From assembly GCF_029029525.1 (NCBI RefSeq), contig NZ_JAKJSC010000001.1, positions 1,302,001 through 1,366,000 of the forward strand: a stretch of DNA of 64,000 bases, given 5' to 3'. A program made the translations under genes and the position numbers. The notes beneath the pieces were generated by a model. That model worked only from the letters and a program-made list of their open reading frames with translations, searched no databases and was not told the DNA's origin. This DNA comes from Labilibaculum sp. DW002. GTDB lineage: Bacteria; Bacteroidota; Bacteroidia; Bacteroidales; Marinifilaceae. This document shows positions 46,411 through 54,815 of this stretch, piece after piece (the first letter of the stretch is position 1; the number at the start of each line of letters is the position of its first letter).

Positions 46411-49335
46411 TTACCAAGTTACTTTCAACGTTATAAAATCTTTAGACGGAACCACTACATCTGCATGTATTTCTTCAAGCGACTGCTCCGTCATAATATC
46501 AAAAACATGTATTGAAGCAGGTTTTCTATCCTTCCATTTCAAGCTCACAGGTTCATCCTTTTCCGACCATGAACGTAATCGTAGAAGTGCTGATTTTCCG
46601 TCTTCACTCGTTTTAAAAACTGTTGAATTAACAAATGGACTCCCTTCAACCGTAAGTAATTGTCCAACTTCAAAATTGCGATCTACTTTTGAAGCCACTA
46701 AAGGTTGGTATTGTTCCATCGCAAAACGGTTTGATGATACGTAATCGAAACTGTTTAAGTGTGGTTTTACCCGGTATCTAAAAGTTAATTCGCTTCCCTG
46801 ACTTAAAGGGAAATTCGTATACCAATGGTTATTCAATGCCCATGAATAAATTGTCCCATCAGGCTTCAATTCTCGAATCCACTTTTCTGATTTGTATGCG
46901 TCACCTAATAAATTCGCTGTAATTGTACCAACCTGAAACATAGGAGCATCAAGAGGACACCATGTTATGCCTTTTTCTTTATTCGATACATTAAGCCAAC
47001 GCTGCAAAGTAATCCAGTTACGATTCGCAGTTTCCAATTGATCTTTTTCAATTTCCATAACCCCCCATGGAATATCTGCAACTACCACCGGATTATCAAC
47101 ATCAAACGCAAAACCAAAATGAACTCCTTCTTTATCAATCGTTTTAATTTTTTGTATTACATTTTTAAAATCAACAGTTTCCTGACCATCGAAAATCGTA
47201 ATCTCGGTGGCTACATCGGTGCAACCTTCTGCTTTACCTCTAACAGAAATTGTTGCTAATAGTGGTCCATTTTCTTTAATTGTAATTTCTACATCCGTAA
47301 GTGCAAACGCTTCCTCTGGCGTATCATCGCCTTTTAAATAACGGTAACTGTTAATTGCACACGCAGCGTTGGAATCAACAAACTCTTTGTTACCCATTTT
47401 CAAACTTGAAACATCACCTGTTTCCTGATTGATTTCAACATGTACAATTCCGTTGTCCAAAACATTACCATTAGCCATTTTTGACTTTGAGACATACGCT
47501 TTTTTTGAAAGCTTGTATTTTTTTGACCCAAATGCTGGAACATCATCTGCCTCAAAAACTAATTCGCCGCTTGAAAGCTTTTGTGACTTTACTTTTTCCC
47601 CATTGGTATCAATTAAACCACTAAAACCTTTTGCTGTTTCTGCAGATAAGGTAACTAAGCCATCATGATTCCACGATAAATTATTAAATACTGCGATGTA
47701 TTTCCCCTCTTCTGCAGGCAATGTTTTAGCCAATAAATCCTGACTCATTTTTTCTGCATTATCAAAAAATGCAAACTTGGTTTTTTGGATATCACTATTT
47801 ATTGGTTCCTGCGAAGGATTCATGTAACACCAGGTATGTTCACTTCCCATTAAAACATTCCACCAAGCTTGGTTGAAGTCATTACGAAGTGCTGGTTCTC
47901 CATTCCTTAGCATTGTCCATAACGTTTCAGCTTGTACCAAACGTTCTTTCGATTCACGGTTTTGGGCTGTTTGTTTCGCTGCAGTGCCGGTTCCATCCGT
48001 CCAAAATTCGGTAAAGTCTCCTTTCAATACGGGAATTTGGTCACCATATCTATCTTCAAATTCACTCATAATGTCGGTAGCACTTGCAATCGTCAACTTC
48101 GGATATGCAAATTCTTCATTCCAGCTTTTCACAGCTTCTGGTAAATCAGCATCAATTGGCGTATTATCGGCCATAGCCCAAGTCATCGCAAAAATATCGT
48201 AAGGATAATAATCCGCTTTTTCCAATTCAGGTAATTTTTCATTGATGTAAATATCTATGAAATTTTCTCTTGGATTATCTGTTTTTACAATTTCCAATAA
48301 TTTAGTTGGATCCAATTGCCCTGCCATTTTAGGCCAGAAATATTTCCCTTTTATCAATGCACCTGGGTTATAACTTCCAGGCTGGAAGTATAAGATTCTA
48401 TTATTTCCGCTTTCATCGGCCCACCAAAATGGCTTAAAGCTCTGCTCCATTGACCAACCTATGCGCCCCTGCCCATTATTCAGAGAGAAGCAGTACTTCA
48501 CACCCAATTTAGCAGCTACAGGAACAATTCCCCAAGACATACCTGGAATATCAACCTGTACAATGGTTTCTATTTTTTTGCCAGTTATTTTTTCGTACTC
48601 TTTAGCTTGACGAAACAACTCCATAAGCTCCTCATCTCCTGAAACCGAAGTGTTTACATTAACATATCCGGCATCCAATGCTAAATATCCATTTCTGATT
48701 CCCTCAAATATGACTTGTTTTTCTTCTTCGGTGGCTTTTGATAAATAACGTTCAACGGGCCAAATTACCTCTGGATTCCAAACGTAACGTGCACCTTCGG
48801 GATAATCTTTTGTTGCTTCCGCTAATTTTATTCCATTTATTAAATTGCGGGTATGAATCAGCTCTACATTTTCGTGTGTATTGGTATAGCCAATATCTAC
48901 ATGCGAATGCGGATAAATCATTATTTCCCAATGCCTAAAAGCTGGAACATCAACCACCTTAGTGTAGGCAATTGTTTTCGAACTGATTGAAACATGAAGC
49001 TTGGCTGCTTTGGTTTTAGCAACATTCGGAGGCAGCAGAATTTCATAGGATTCTATACTATCATTACAGATCAGTGGAAATTCAATTACCTCTTTATTAC
49101 ACTCAAGCACAATTTTACCTTCTCCAATAAACTTTTTGTTATTAAAATGTACAACAAGTCCTCTTCCCGGTTTTCCATCAGCTCTGTACTTGTAATAATT
49201 CTGTGGACTTATCGTGATTTCTTCTACAGTTTCCTCTTTCTCTTTCTCCTTTATGTCCATAAGTAAATTGGTTGCCTGACCAAATAATACGGTGCCGGAA
49301 GACATTAAAAGGAGTGCAATTATTAATTTTTTCAT
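46411..49335 (-). CDS. GH38 alpha-mannosidase-like enzyme 2
   Basis: 974 residues from ATG 49335 (MKKLIIALLLMSSG, signal peptide ending VLFGQ); an upstream in-frame ATG at 49377 adds an implausible 14 residues. GH38 catalytic features are MIYPHSHVDIGYTNTHEN (metal HxD), WNPEVIWPVERYL, VQVDIPGMSWGIVP (nucleophile Asp) and MTWAMADNTPIDADLPEAV. This resembles the subgroup of bacterial GH38 proteins with HSHxDIGYT rather than the SSHQDIxWMD form of the other two here, so the substrate may differ. It sits between the intact UxuA-family gene and its dead copy, and a hairpin upstream (49411-49436) suggests separate or reduced transcription. Confidence 0.85.
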   Translation of the reverse strand: MKKLIIALLLMSSGTVLFGQATNLLMDIKEKEKEETVEEITISPQNYYKYRADGKPGRGLVVHFNNKKFIGEGKIVLECNKEVIEFPLICNDSIESYEILLPPNVAKTKAAKLHVSISSKTIAYTKVVDVPAFRHWEIMIYPHSHVDIGYTNTHENVELIHTRNLINGIKLAEATKDYPEGARYVWNPEVIWPVERYLSKATEEEKQVIFEGIRNGYLALDAGYVNVNTSVSGDEELMELFRQAKEYEKITGKKIETIVQVDIPGMSWGIVPVAAKLGVKYCFSLNNGQGRIGWSMEQSFKPFWWADESGNNRILYFQPGSYNPGALIKGKYFWPKMAGQLDPTKLLEIVKTDNPRENFIDIYINEKLPELEKADYYPYDIFAMTWAMADNTPIDADLPEAVKSWNEEFAYPKLTIASATDIMSEFEDRYGDQIPVLKGDFTEFWTDGTGTAAKQTAQNRESKERLVQAETLWTMLRNGEPALRNDFNQAWWNVLMGSEHTWCYMNPSQEPINSDIQKTKFAFFDNAEKMSQDLLAKTLPAEEGKYIAVFNNLSWNHDGLVTLSAETAKGFSGLIDTNGEKVKSQKLSSGELVFEADDVPAFGSKKYKLSKKAYVSKSKMANGNVLDNGIVHVEINQETGDVSSLKMGNKEFVDSNAACAINSYRYLKGDDTPEEAFALTDVEITIKENGPLLATISVRGKAEGCTDVATEITIFDGQETVDFKNVIQKIKTIDKEGVHFGFAFDVDNPVVVADIPWGVMEIEKDQLETANRNWITLQRWLNVSNKEKGITWCPLDAPMFQVGTITANLLGDAYKSEKWIRELKPDGTIYSWALNNHWYTNFPLSQGSELTFRYRVKPHLNSFDYVSSNRFAMEQYQPLVASKVDRNFEVGQLLTVEGSPFVNSTVFKTSEDGKSALLRLRSWSEKDEPVSLKWKDRKPASIHVFDIMTEQSLEEIHADVVVPSKDFITLKVTW

Positions 49336-49410
49336 ATTACTAAATTTTAGAATTATCGCTAAATAGATTTTAAACAATTGTATAACTTCATTTCATTAAT
49401 AAAGAAGAAA

Positions 49411-49436
49411 TTTATGGAGTAACAATACTCCATAAA
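49411..49436 (-). terminator. Hairpin between the UxuA-family gene and GH38-2
   Basis: TTTATGGAGT/ACTCCATAAA, 10 perfect pairs with a 6-base loop, followed on the minus strand by TTTCTTCTTT. It sits directly after the UxuA-family stop (49442). Confidence 0.7.
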
Positions 49437-49441
49437 CCTAA

Positions 49442-50512
49442 TTAATTATTAACATGAGAAATTGCAGCTTTCATATAACCCATTGCATAAGCCATACCTG
49501 CATGCCATGGTGCACTGCAACTCATCTGAGGTGTATGATCAGGAATCAATGCACCTTCAAAATTATTTTTCTTTAGAATTTGAAGGATTTTCACCATATC
49601 AATATCCCCCTCATCAACAAATACCTCTTTGTAATTCGGAACTTTTCCAACGATATTTCTGAAATGAATATAACCTAGCTTATTTTGCTTCGAATATCGA
49701 TCTGTTGCTTCGTAAACATCACCTTCTGTCATTTCAGCCACCGATCCAAGACAAAATTCTAACTTGTTATTTTCGCTCGGTTTAATATCAAGTACTTTTT
49801 GATACATATCTGGTTGATAAACCAAACGAGGTGTATTTCGAACATAAGGCATCGGTGGATCATCTGGGTGAGCAGCAAGAATAACACCTGCCTCCTCGGC
49901 AACTGGCACCAAGTTTTCTAAGAAATACTGTAAACGCTTCCACAACTCGTCATGATCAATTCTTGGAATTGAACCTTCGGGTGCATTTTTATCGTAAACC
50001 ATGTTCCAAACCATTCCATTTGGAATTGGTGTTTCATCAACTATTCCGTTCATTCCTACTGATTCTGCACCACCTCTTGCGTAAGGACCAATATCTCTAC
50101 TTGAAACACCAGCTAAAGAAAAGTTGTATCCAAAAAATGGAATTCCAGCTTTACCGACAATACGAATTTGCTCCTTCACCAATTCCATTTGCTCCTCCTT
50201 TTTAGGACCATCAAGTAAAATATCATGCCAAATAGCTGGGTCGAAATTTTCAATAGCTTCAAGTTCCAAACCATGACTATTAATCTCTTTCTTTATTTTT
50301 AACAGCTCTTCCAAGCTCCAAAGTTGACCTGAACCAGCTCCGCCCCATCCATCTTTCTCACCAATAGGTTGGTTTGCATTGGACTTATCATTAGAATCAT
50401 TTCCAAAGTAATCAACCATATGTATTACCAAATGTGTTGCTCCACATTGCTTGGCAAATTTATAATGCTCCTCGTTGAGCATGTGTCTATATAATCCGAA
50501 CCCTAATTTCAT
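49442..50512 (-). CDS. UxuA-family aldonate dehydratase, second type
   Basis: 356 residues from ATG 50512; a GTG at 50515 overlapping the previous stop is an alternative start. Shorter and clearly divergent from UxuA at 35070, yet all four metal ligands of the family remain: His215 (AAHPDDPP), Cys254 (EFCLGS), His283 (YIHFRN) and Asp325 (IPDHTP). It should dehydrate D-mannonate or a related aldonate to a 2-keto-3-deoxy acid. Two bases separate it from the CoA-transferase stop, so it belongs to the SBP-crotonase-CoA-transferase cassette. kdgK2 and kdgA2 downstream can consume its expected product. A dead partial copy lies at 46046. Confidence 0.85.
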   Translation of the reverse strand: MKLGFGLYRHMLNEEHYKFAKQCGATHLVIHMVDYFGNDSNDKSNANQPIGEKDGWGGAGSGQLWSLEELLKIKKEINSHGLELEAIENFDPAIWHDILLDGPKKEEQMELVKEQIRIVGKAGIPFFGYNFSLAGVSSRDIGPYARGGAESVGMNGIVDETPIPNGMVWNMVYDKNAPEGSIPRIDHDELWKRLQYFLENLVPVAEEAGVILAAHPDDPPMPYVRNTPRLVYQPDMYQKVLDIKPSENNKLEFCLGSVAEMTEGDVYEATDRYSKQNKLGYIHFRNIVGKVPNYKEVFVDEGDIDMVKILQILKKNNFEGALIPDHTPQMSCSAPWHAGMAYAMGYMKAAISHVNN

Positions 50513-50514
50513 CA

Positions 50515-51699
50515 CTATTTATTTAAAAAATCCTTAATCTCTGAATCACTATAATTACAATACTCTTTCAAAATCTCCTCAGCATGCTCATTTAGCATTG
50601 GAGAAGGTTTGTATATTTTTTGAGGAGTATCACCAAAAGAAACTGGAAAACCAGTAGTTTTCACGGTCCCAACAGTAGGATGATCATACTCAATAATCAT
50701 ATCGTTATGCTTGATCTGTGGATCATCTACCATTTCGTTAAATGTATTTACCTGAGAACACCAGATATCTGCTTCAAGAAGTATCTCCAACCATTCATCG
50801 GTTGTTTTGGTTTTAAATACATCATCGAAATCGAATCGAATTTGATCTCTGTTTTCTCCAATATTGTTCGATGCAAACTCATCAGAATCGTATTTTTCCA
50901 ATCCCATAACTTGAGCTAATTTTTGAACCGAATTCATACCAATCGCCACAAAACTATCTTTTGTATTGTACAATCCGTAAGGCGCTCCAATCCATGGATT
51001 AGGAATACCACTCTCGCTCTTTTCAGGATAATTTCTATCATGTAAATAAGCCGTTACTTCCTGAATGTGGAATCCAACAACTGAATTCAACAAATTCGCT
51101 TCAATCTTTTGTCCTTTGCCCGAATTTGATCTCGAGTAAATTGCTGCTAATACAGACTGAGTTATGAATAAACTCGTTAATAAATCAGCTTGTCCAACAG
51201 CAGTAACTACCGGAATATCACCTTTTTTACCATTTAAAGCAGCACCACCACTAATTGATTGTGCCAATAAATCTTGTCCTGGTCTTTTTAAATAAGGACC
51301 AGAAGCACCGTATCCTGAGCTAGAACAATATACTATGCCTGGATTTAGTTTTTTAATATACTCATAACCTAAACCAAGACGTTCCATGACACCTGGCCTG
51401 AAATTTTCTAATAGAATATCAGCCTTTATAATAATGTCCTTAGCTACCTTTTTACCTTCTTCTGACTTTAGATCTAAAGCAATACTCTTTTTGTTTCTGT
51501 TGAAACTGATAAATGAAATGCTTTCTCCTTCAGGATAAATGTTTCCATACGAGTAATGGCGCATCCAATCTCCTTTTGGTGGCTCGATTTTAATAATATC
51601 GGCTCCCATATCTCCCAGCATCTGTGTTGCCCATGGCCCTTGAGCCAATTGTGAAAAATCGGCAACTACCAATCCTTTTAATGGTCCATTATTTTCCAT
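50515..51699 (-). CDS. Class III CoA-transferase (CaiB/BaiF family)
   Basis: 394 residues from ATG 51699 (MENNGPLKGLVVADFSQLAQGPWATQ); a longer frame from 51756 would overlap the upstream gene and is unlikely. Family III CoA-transferases move CoA between carboxylic acids. Motifs are GADIIKIEPPKGDWMR, LLENFRPGVMERLGLGY and the catalytic Asp in RPGQDLL (Asp143). It starts 5 bases after the crotonase stop and is followed at 2 bases by the UxuA-family gene. A CoA-transferase in a sugar-acid operon is unusual. It may activate a hydroxy- or sugar-derived acid for the crotonase next to it. The acyl substrate is unknown. Confidence 0.9.
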   Translation of the reverse strand: MENNGPLKGLVVADFSQLAQGPWATQMLGDMGADIIKIEPPKGDWMRHYSYGNIYPEGESISFISFNRNKKSIALDLKSEEGKKVAKDIIIKADILLENFRPGVMERLGLGYEYIKKLNPGIVYCSSSGYGASGPYLKRPGQDLLAQSISGGAALNGKKGDIPVVTAVGQADLLTSLFITQSVLAAIYSRSNSGKGQKIEANLLNSVVGFHIQEVTAYLHDRNYPEKSESGIPNPWIGAPYGLYNTKDSFVAIGMNSVQKLAQVMGLEKYDSDEFASNNIGENRDQIRFDFDDVFKTKTTDEWLEILLEADIWCSQVNTFNEMVDDPQIKHNDMIIEYDHPTVGTVKTTGFPVSFGDTPQKIYKPSPMLNEHAEEILKEYCNYSDSEIKDFLNK

Positions 51700-51703
51700 T
51701 TCC

Positions 51704-52474
51704 CTACTTATTTTTTTTAATAAAATCCTGAATTGCTTTTTGAGCTTCTTCTCCAAGAAAAAGATCTCTTACTGTTTTTGCTTCGTCGTCAATTCGCTGA
51801 TTAAATGGCATCTCAGTTTGACTTAAATTTGCCAATCTTTTTAATTCTGTAATAGAGTTTGATGGTCTTCTTGATAGTTTCTTAGCAAAGTCCATCACTT
51901 GACTTAGAAAATCATCATCGCTAAAAATTCGATTAACAATTCCCCAATCGTATAATAGTTTTGAATCTAAAGCAGATCCCATAAATAGCATCTCTTTAAC
52001 TCGATTGATTCCAATTTTTTGAACCAAACGCTGAGTTCCGCCACCACCAGGAATCAAACTTAAAAACACCTCTGGAAGTCCCATTGTAGCACTCTCCGAA
52101 GCAATAATTAAATCACAAGCTAAAGGAATTTCAAATCCACCACCTAATGCATATCCATTTATGGCAGCAATCCACGGTTTCGATGAGTTCTCAATCGATT
52201 CGTATAATAATTTTCCTTTTTCCTGAAATGAAACAAATTCCTCTGTTGTCTGATTACCGTATTCCTTAATATCAGCACCTGCCATAAATGCGCGTCCTTC
52301 ACCTCGAATAATTGCAACTTTCACCTCATCGTTCGCATTAATAGAAATAATGGCTTCAATAATTTCATCCATCATTTTTCTGTTCATCGCATTCAATTGT
52401 TCCGGACGATTAAATACAAGTACAGCTATTCCACTTTCTATTTCAACGAATATATTTTCAAATGTCTTATCCAT
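51704..52474 (-). CDS. Enoyl-CoA hydratase/isomerase (crotonase) family enzyme
   Basis: 256 residues, standard crotonase length. The oxyanion-hole segment GRAFMAGADIKEYG, ALGGGFEIPLACD (Glu115) and GLPEVFLSLIPGGGGTQRL (Glu135) keep both glutamates of true hydratases, so hydratase activity on an acyl-CoA is likely. Its first 8 bases overlap the end of the solute-binding-protein gene (52467-52474), and the CoA-transferase follows at 5 bases, so translation is coupled. No acyl-CoA dehydrogenase or thiolase is nearby, so this is not a beta-oxidation set. Confidence 0.9.
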   Translation of the reverse strand: MDKTFENIFVEIESGIAVLVFNRPEQLNAMNRKMMDEIIEAIISINANDEVKVAIIRGEGRAFMAGADIKEYGNQTTEEFVSFQEKGKLLYESIENSSKPWIAAINGYALGGGFEIPLACDLIIASESATMGLPEVFLSLIPGGGGTQRLVQKIGINRVKEMLFMGSALDSKLLYDWGIVNRIFSDDDFLSQVMDFAKKLSRRPSNSITELKRLANLSQTEMPFNQRIDDEAKTVRDLFLGEEAQKAIQDFIKKNK

Positions 52475-53621
52475 TACAAACTACTGTTTTGTACAATTCA
52501 TTTAATTGTTTCATGAGTCTTTCCGACTCCGTATTTTTCAAGACTCCTTCGTGCAATAAATCTGCACCTTGCTCCTGAAAACTATTCCACATTGGATGTT
52601 GAGGGCGTACATAAGCATCCTCCATTGTCTTTAATGTATCTATAAAGAACTTTGTACACATATCGTTGTTTCTCTTACTTGTCCAAGCAGATAAATTTCC
52701 TGGTTGTCCACCATTTTCAGTATAAATACCCTCTTGAATTTCAGGATGAGCTACAAAATTTACAAAATCAGCTGCTAACTTAGCTTCCTTACATTGAGAA
52801 GAAACAGCTAAACCAACTCCACCAAGAATGGTAGAAATTTTATGTTTTGGATTCACTGGACTATTTGTGAAATGAACCAAATTCTTTGCATACCCTTCTC
52901 TAGAATAATTCGTGTATCCAAATAAATATGGAGAATAAACAATTTCATTTCCTTCTCCCATCTTATCCAAAATTTGAATCGGATTCCAATTCATTGATTC
53001 AGGATGGATAAATTCCAAATGTCTTTTTATTTCATCAAGAGCAGCTGTGCCTATTTCATTATCAACAGTAAAATCTTTAACAAAATCTCGTCCTCCTTCT
53101 TGGGCGCAAATGGTTAAAAAAGCACACCAAAAATCGGTTGGACAAAGAGCCCAAGCTACCGATACATCACTAGGAAGGTGTTTGTAATAATCAAATAACC
53201 CAGCTCTTGTTTTAGGTAAATCTGATAATCCAAAATCAGCTATTAAATCTTTTCGATAAGCAGCTATAAGTGCAGCTGCATCAACTGGTAAAGCATACAA
53301 TTTATTATTCAAGTTATAGGATTCAAAACTGGGTCCAACCGAATGCTCAGAATGCATTTTTAAAACATCGGAAGGAATTTGCTTCCTTAAATTTAGCAGT
53401 AGATTATTGGCATCTGCTTGTCCCATGTACGGATGATCTATGGTAATAAAATCATAACTTCCAATTAGATCTTCTATTGGCATATCTCCAAATTCTTTTA
53501 ACGAGCGGATGTCCCATTTAATATCTACATTAGGATTACTCTTTGAGAACTCTTTTGAAGCCGCAATTAATGGTTCATACCCTCTTGGGTGATCCCATGC
53601 TATGCCTTTTAATTGTATCAT
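52467..53621 (-). CDS. Solute-binding-protein homologue without signal peptide
   Basis: 384 residues that look like a family 1 extracellular solute-binding protein (sugar ABC type). Examples are AYRKDLIADFGLSDLPKTRAGLFDYY, PYLFGYTNYS, ILGGVGLAVSSQCKEAKLAADFVNFVAHPEIQEGIYTENGGQPG. The N-terminus (MIQLKGIAWDHPRGYEPLIAAS) has no signal peptide or lipobox, and there are no permease or ATPase genes nearby. It is therefore probably cytoplasmic and not part of an ABC importer. It overlaps the crotonase by 8 bases, so its job is linked to the CoA chemistry, perhaps ligand sensing or substrate presentation (speculation). A LacI-type palindrome lies 26 bases upstream of the ATG, marking it as the first gene of a transcript. 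Confidence 0.75.
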   Translation of the reverse strand: MIQLKGIAWDHPRGYEPLIAASKEFSKSNPNVDIKWDIRSLKEFGDMPIEDLIGSYDFITIDHPYMGQADANNLLLNLRKQIPSDVLKMHSEHSVGPSFESYNLNNKLYALPVDAAALIAAYRKDLIADFGLSDLPKTRAGLFDYYKHLPSDVSVAWALCPTDFWCAFLTICAQEGGRDFVKDFTVDNEIGTAALDEIKRHLEFIHPESMNWNPIQILDKMGEGNEIVYSPYLFGYTNYSREGYAKNLVHFTNSPVNPKHKISTILGGVGLAVSSQCKEAKLAADFVNFVAHPEIQEGIYTENGGQPGNLSAWTSKRNNDMCTKFFIDTLKTMEDAYVRPQHPMWNSFQEQGADLLHEGVLKNTESERLMKQLNELYKTVVCNG

Positions 53622-53646
53622 CTTCTAATATTCTTTTATAATTATA

Positions 53647-53666
53647 ATGCCATATCGGTTTGGCAA
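53647..53666. promoter_or_regulatory. LacI-type operator, site B (before the solute-binding-protein gene)
   Basis: ATGCCATATCGGTTTGGCAA shares TGCC-N4-CGGTTTGGCA with site A and has the same central CG. It lies 26-45 bases upstream of the start at 53621. Confidence 0.6.
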
Positions 53667-53674
53667 AACCTTAC

Positions 53675-54724
53675 TTATAACCAACAGATATTGACCGGAG
53701 TCTCAACAGTCACCTTTGATGTAAACCGCAATTTTCCTGTTTTCTGATTGATTTCAAAAACAACTAAGGTGTTGGAATCTTGATTTGCAGCTATCAACCA
53801 TTTACCTGAAGGATCGATATTAAAATCGCGTGGTGTTTTTCCTTCTGTAGATTGAGAAGAAACTAAAGTGAGTTTATTGGAATCTTTATCAATTTTAAAA
53901 ATGGCAATGGTATCTGCACCTCTGCAAGAAGCATATAGAAATTCTCCATTAGGATGAAGTCTAATTGCTGCACCGCCAAATTCTCCTTTATAACTTTCTG
54001 GAACAAATGAAACTTTCTGCACAACTTCATTTTTATCACTTCCTACTTTAGCAATAAAAATTTCTCCGCTTAATTCACTCAACACATATGCGATTTTTCC
54101 TGCTTTATCCATTACCATATGCCTTGCACCAGCCCCTGCATCAATAGCAATATCCTTATTCGAATTTTCAAACCACTTTTCAGTTTCACTATTCAAATGA
54201 TATGCTTTTGCTTTATCCAGAGTTAAATCAAGCACGAACATTTGATCAGATTCAATTGGATAAATCATGTGTGCATGCGCTGCTTCTTGTCTTTCTTTAT
54301 TTGGACCAGTTCCTGAATGCTTAATCTCCTGATGAAATGGAGCTAAACTTCCATCTTCTAATATTTGATAAGACAACACATTTCCTGAAACGTAACTTGC
54401 AACTACCAATTGATCCTTTACAATGGCTAAATGACAGGCGTAATCTCCCTTTATTTTTTGTGAGTTAATTAAAGAAAGTTTTCCATCCTGATTTATTCGG
54501 TAAGCAAACACTTGAGGACTTAAATCTTCAAACATTTCCTCAATTGCATACAAATATTTTTTATCATCAGAAATCACTAGATAACTAGGACTTCTCTGCT
54601 TGGTATATTGTAACAATTCAACTTTACCACTCTCTATATCCAATGTAAAACAACCAATTCCTTTGCCTTCTGGCTTTAGTGCTGGAGTTTCATCTTGCGT
54701 ATAACTTCCTGTATAAAAAATCAT
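53675..54724 (-). CDS. Lactonase-family beta-propeller (6-phosphogluconolactonase-like)
   Basis: 349 residues from ATG 54724 (MIFYTGSYTQDE), the usual opening of the seven-bladed lactonase family; the frame extends upstream to 54829 but the extra 35 residues are atypical. Repeated blade motifs are SPSYLVISDDKKYLYA, GARHMVMDKAGKIAYVL, AAIRLHPNGEFLYASCRGADTIAIF and TPRDFNIDPSGKWLIAANQDSNTLVVF. Known members hydrolyse sugar lactones in the cytoplasm. Next to an SDR dehydrogenase and an aldonate dehydratase, it would open an aldono-lactone. Alternative: a redox-cofactor or other lactone hydrolase. Confidence 0.8.
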   Translation of the reverse strand: MIFYTGSYTQDETPALKPEGKGIGCFTLDIESGKVELLQYTKQRSPSYLVISDDKKYLYAIEEMFEDLSPQVFAYRINQDGKLSLINSQKIKGDYACHLAIVKDQLVVASYVSGNVLSYQILEDGSLAPFHQEIKHSGTGPNKERQEAAHAHMIYPIESDQMFVLDLTLDKAKAYHLNSETEKWFENSNKDIAIDAGAGARHMVMDKAGKIAYVLSELSGEIFIAKVGSDKNEVVQKVSFVPESYKGEFGGAAIRLHPNGEFLYASCRGADTIAIFKIDKDSNKLTLVSSQSTEGKTPRDFNIDPSGKWLIAANQDSNTLVVFEINQKTGKLRFTSKVTVETPVNICWL

Positions 54725-54815
54725 GATTGTGTTCAATAAAAATAGTTTACAAAACAAACTTGTCATTAAATAGTTGTGTATATAAATTCGAATTAAATTG
54801 CGAATCAGAAGCCAA

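Noticed and set aside
50515-52474. Carnitine or fatty-acid degradation genes
   Set aside because: No acyl-CoA dehydrogenase, ligase or betaine transporter is present; all neighbours are sugar-acid genes.
52467-53621. A sugar ABC importer
   Set aside because: No permease or ATPase genes are nearby and the binding protein has no export signal.
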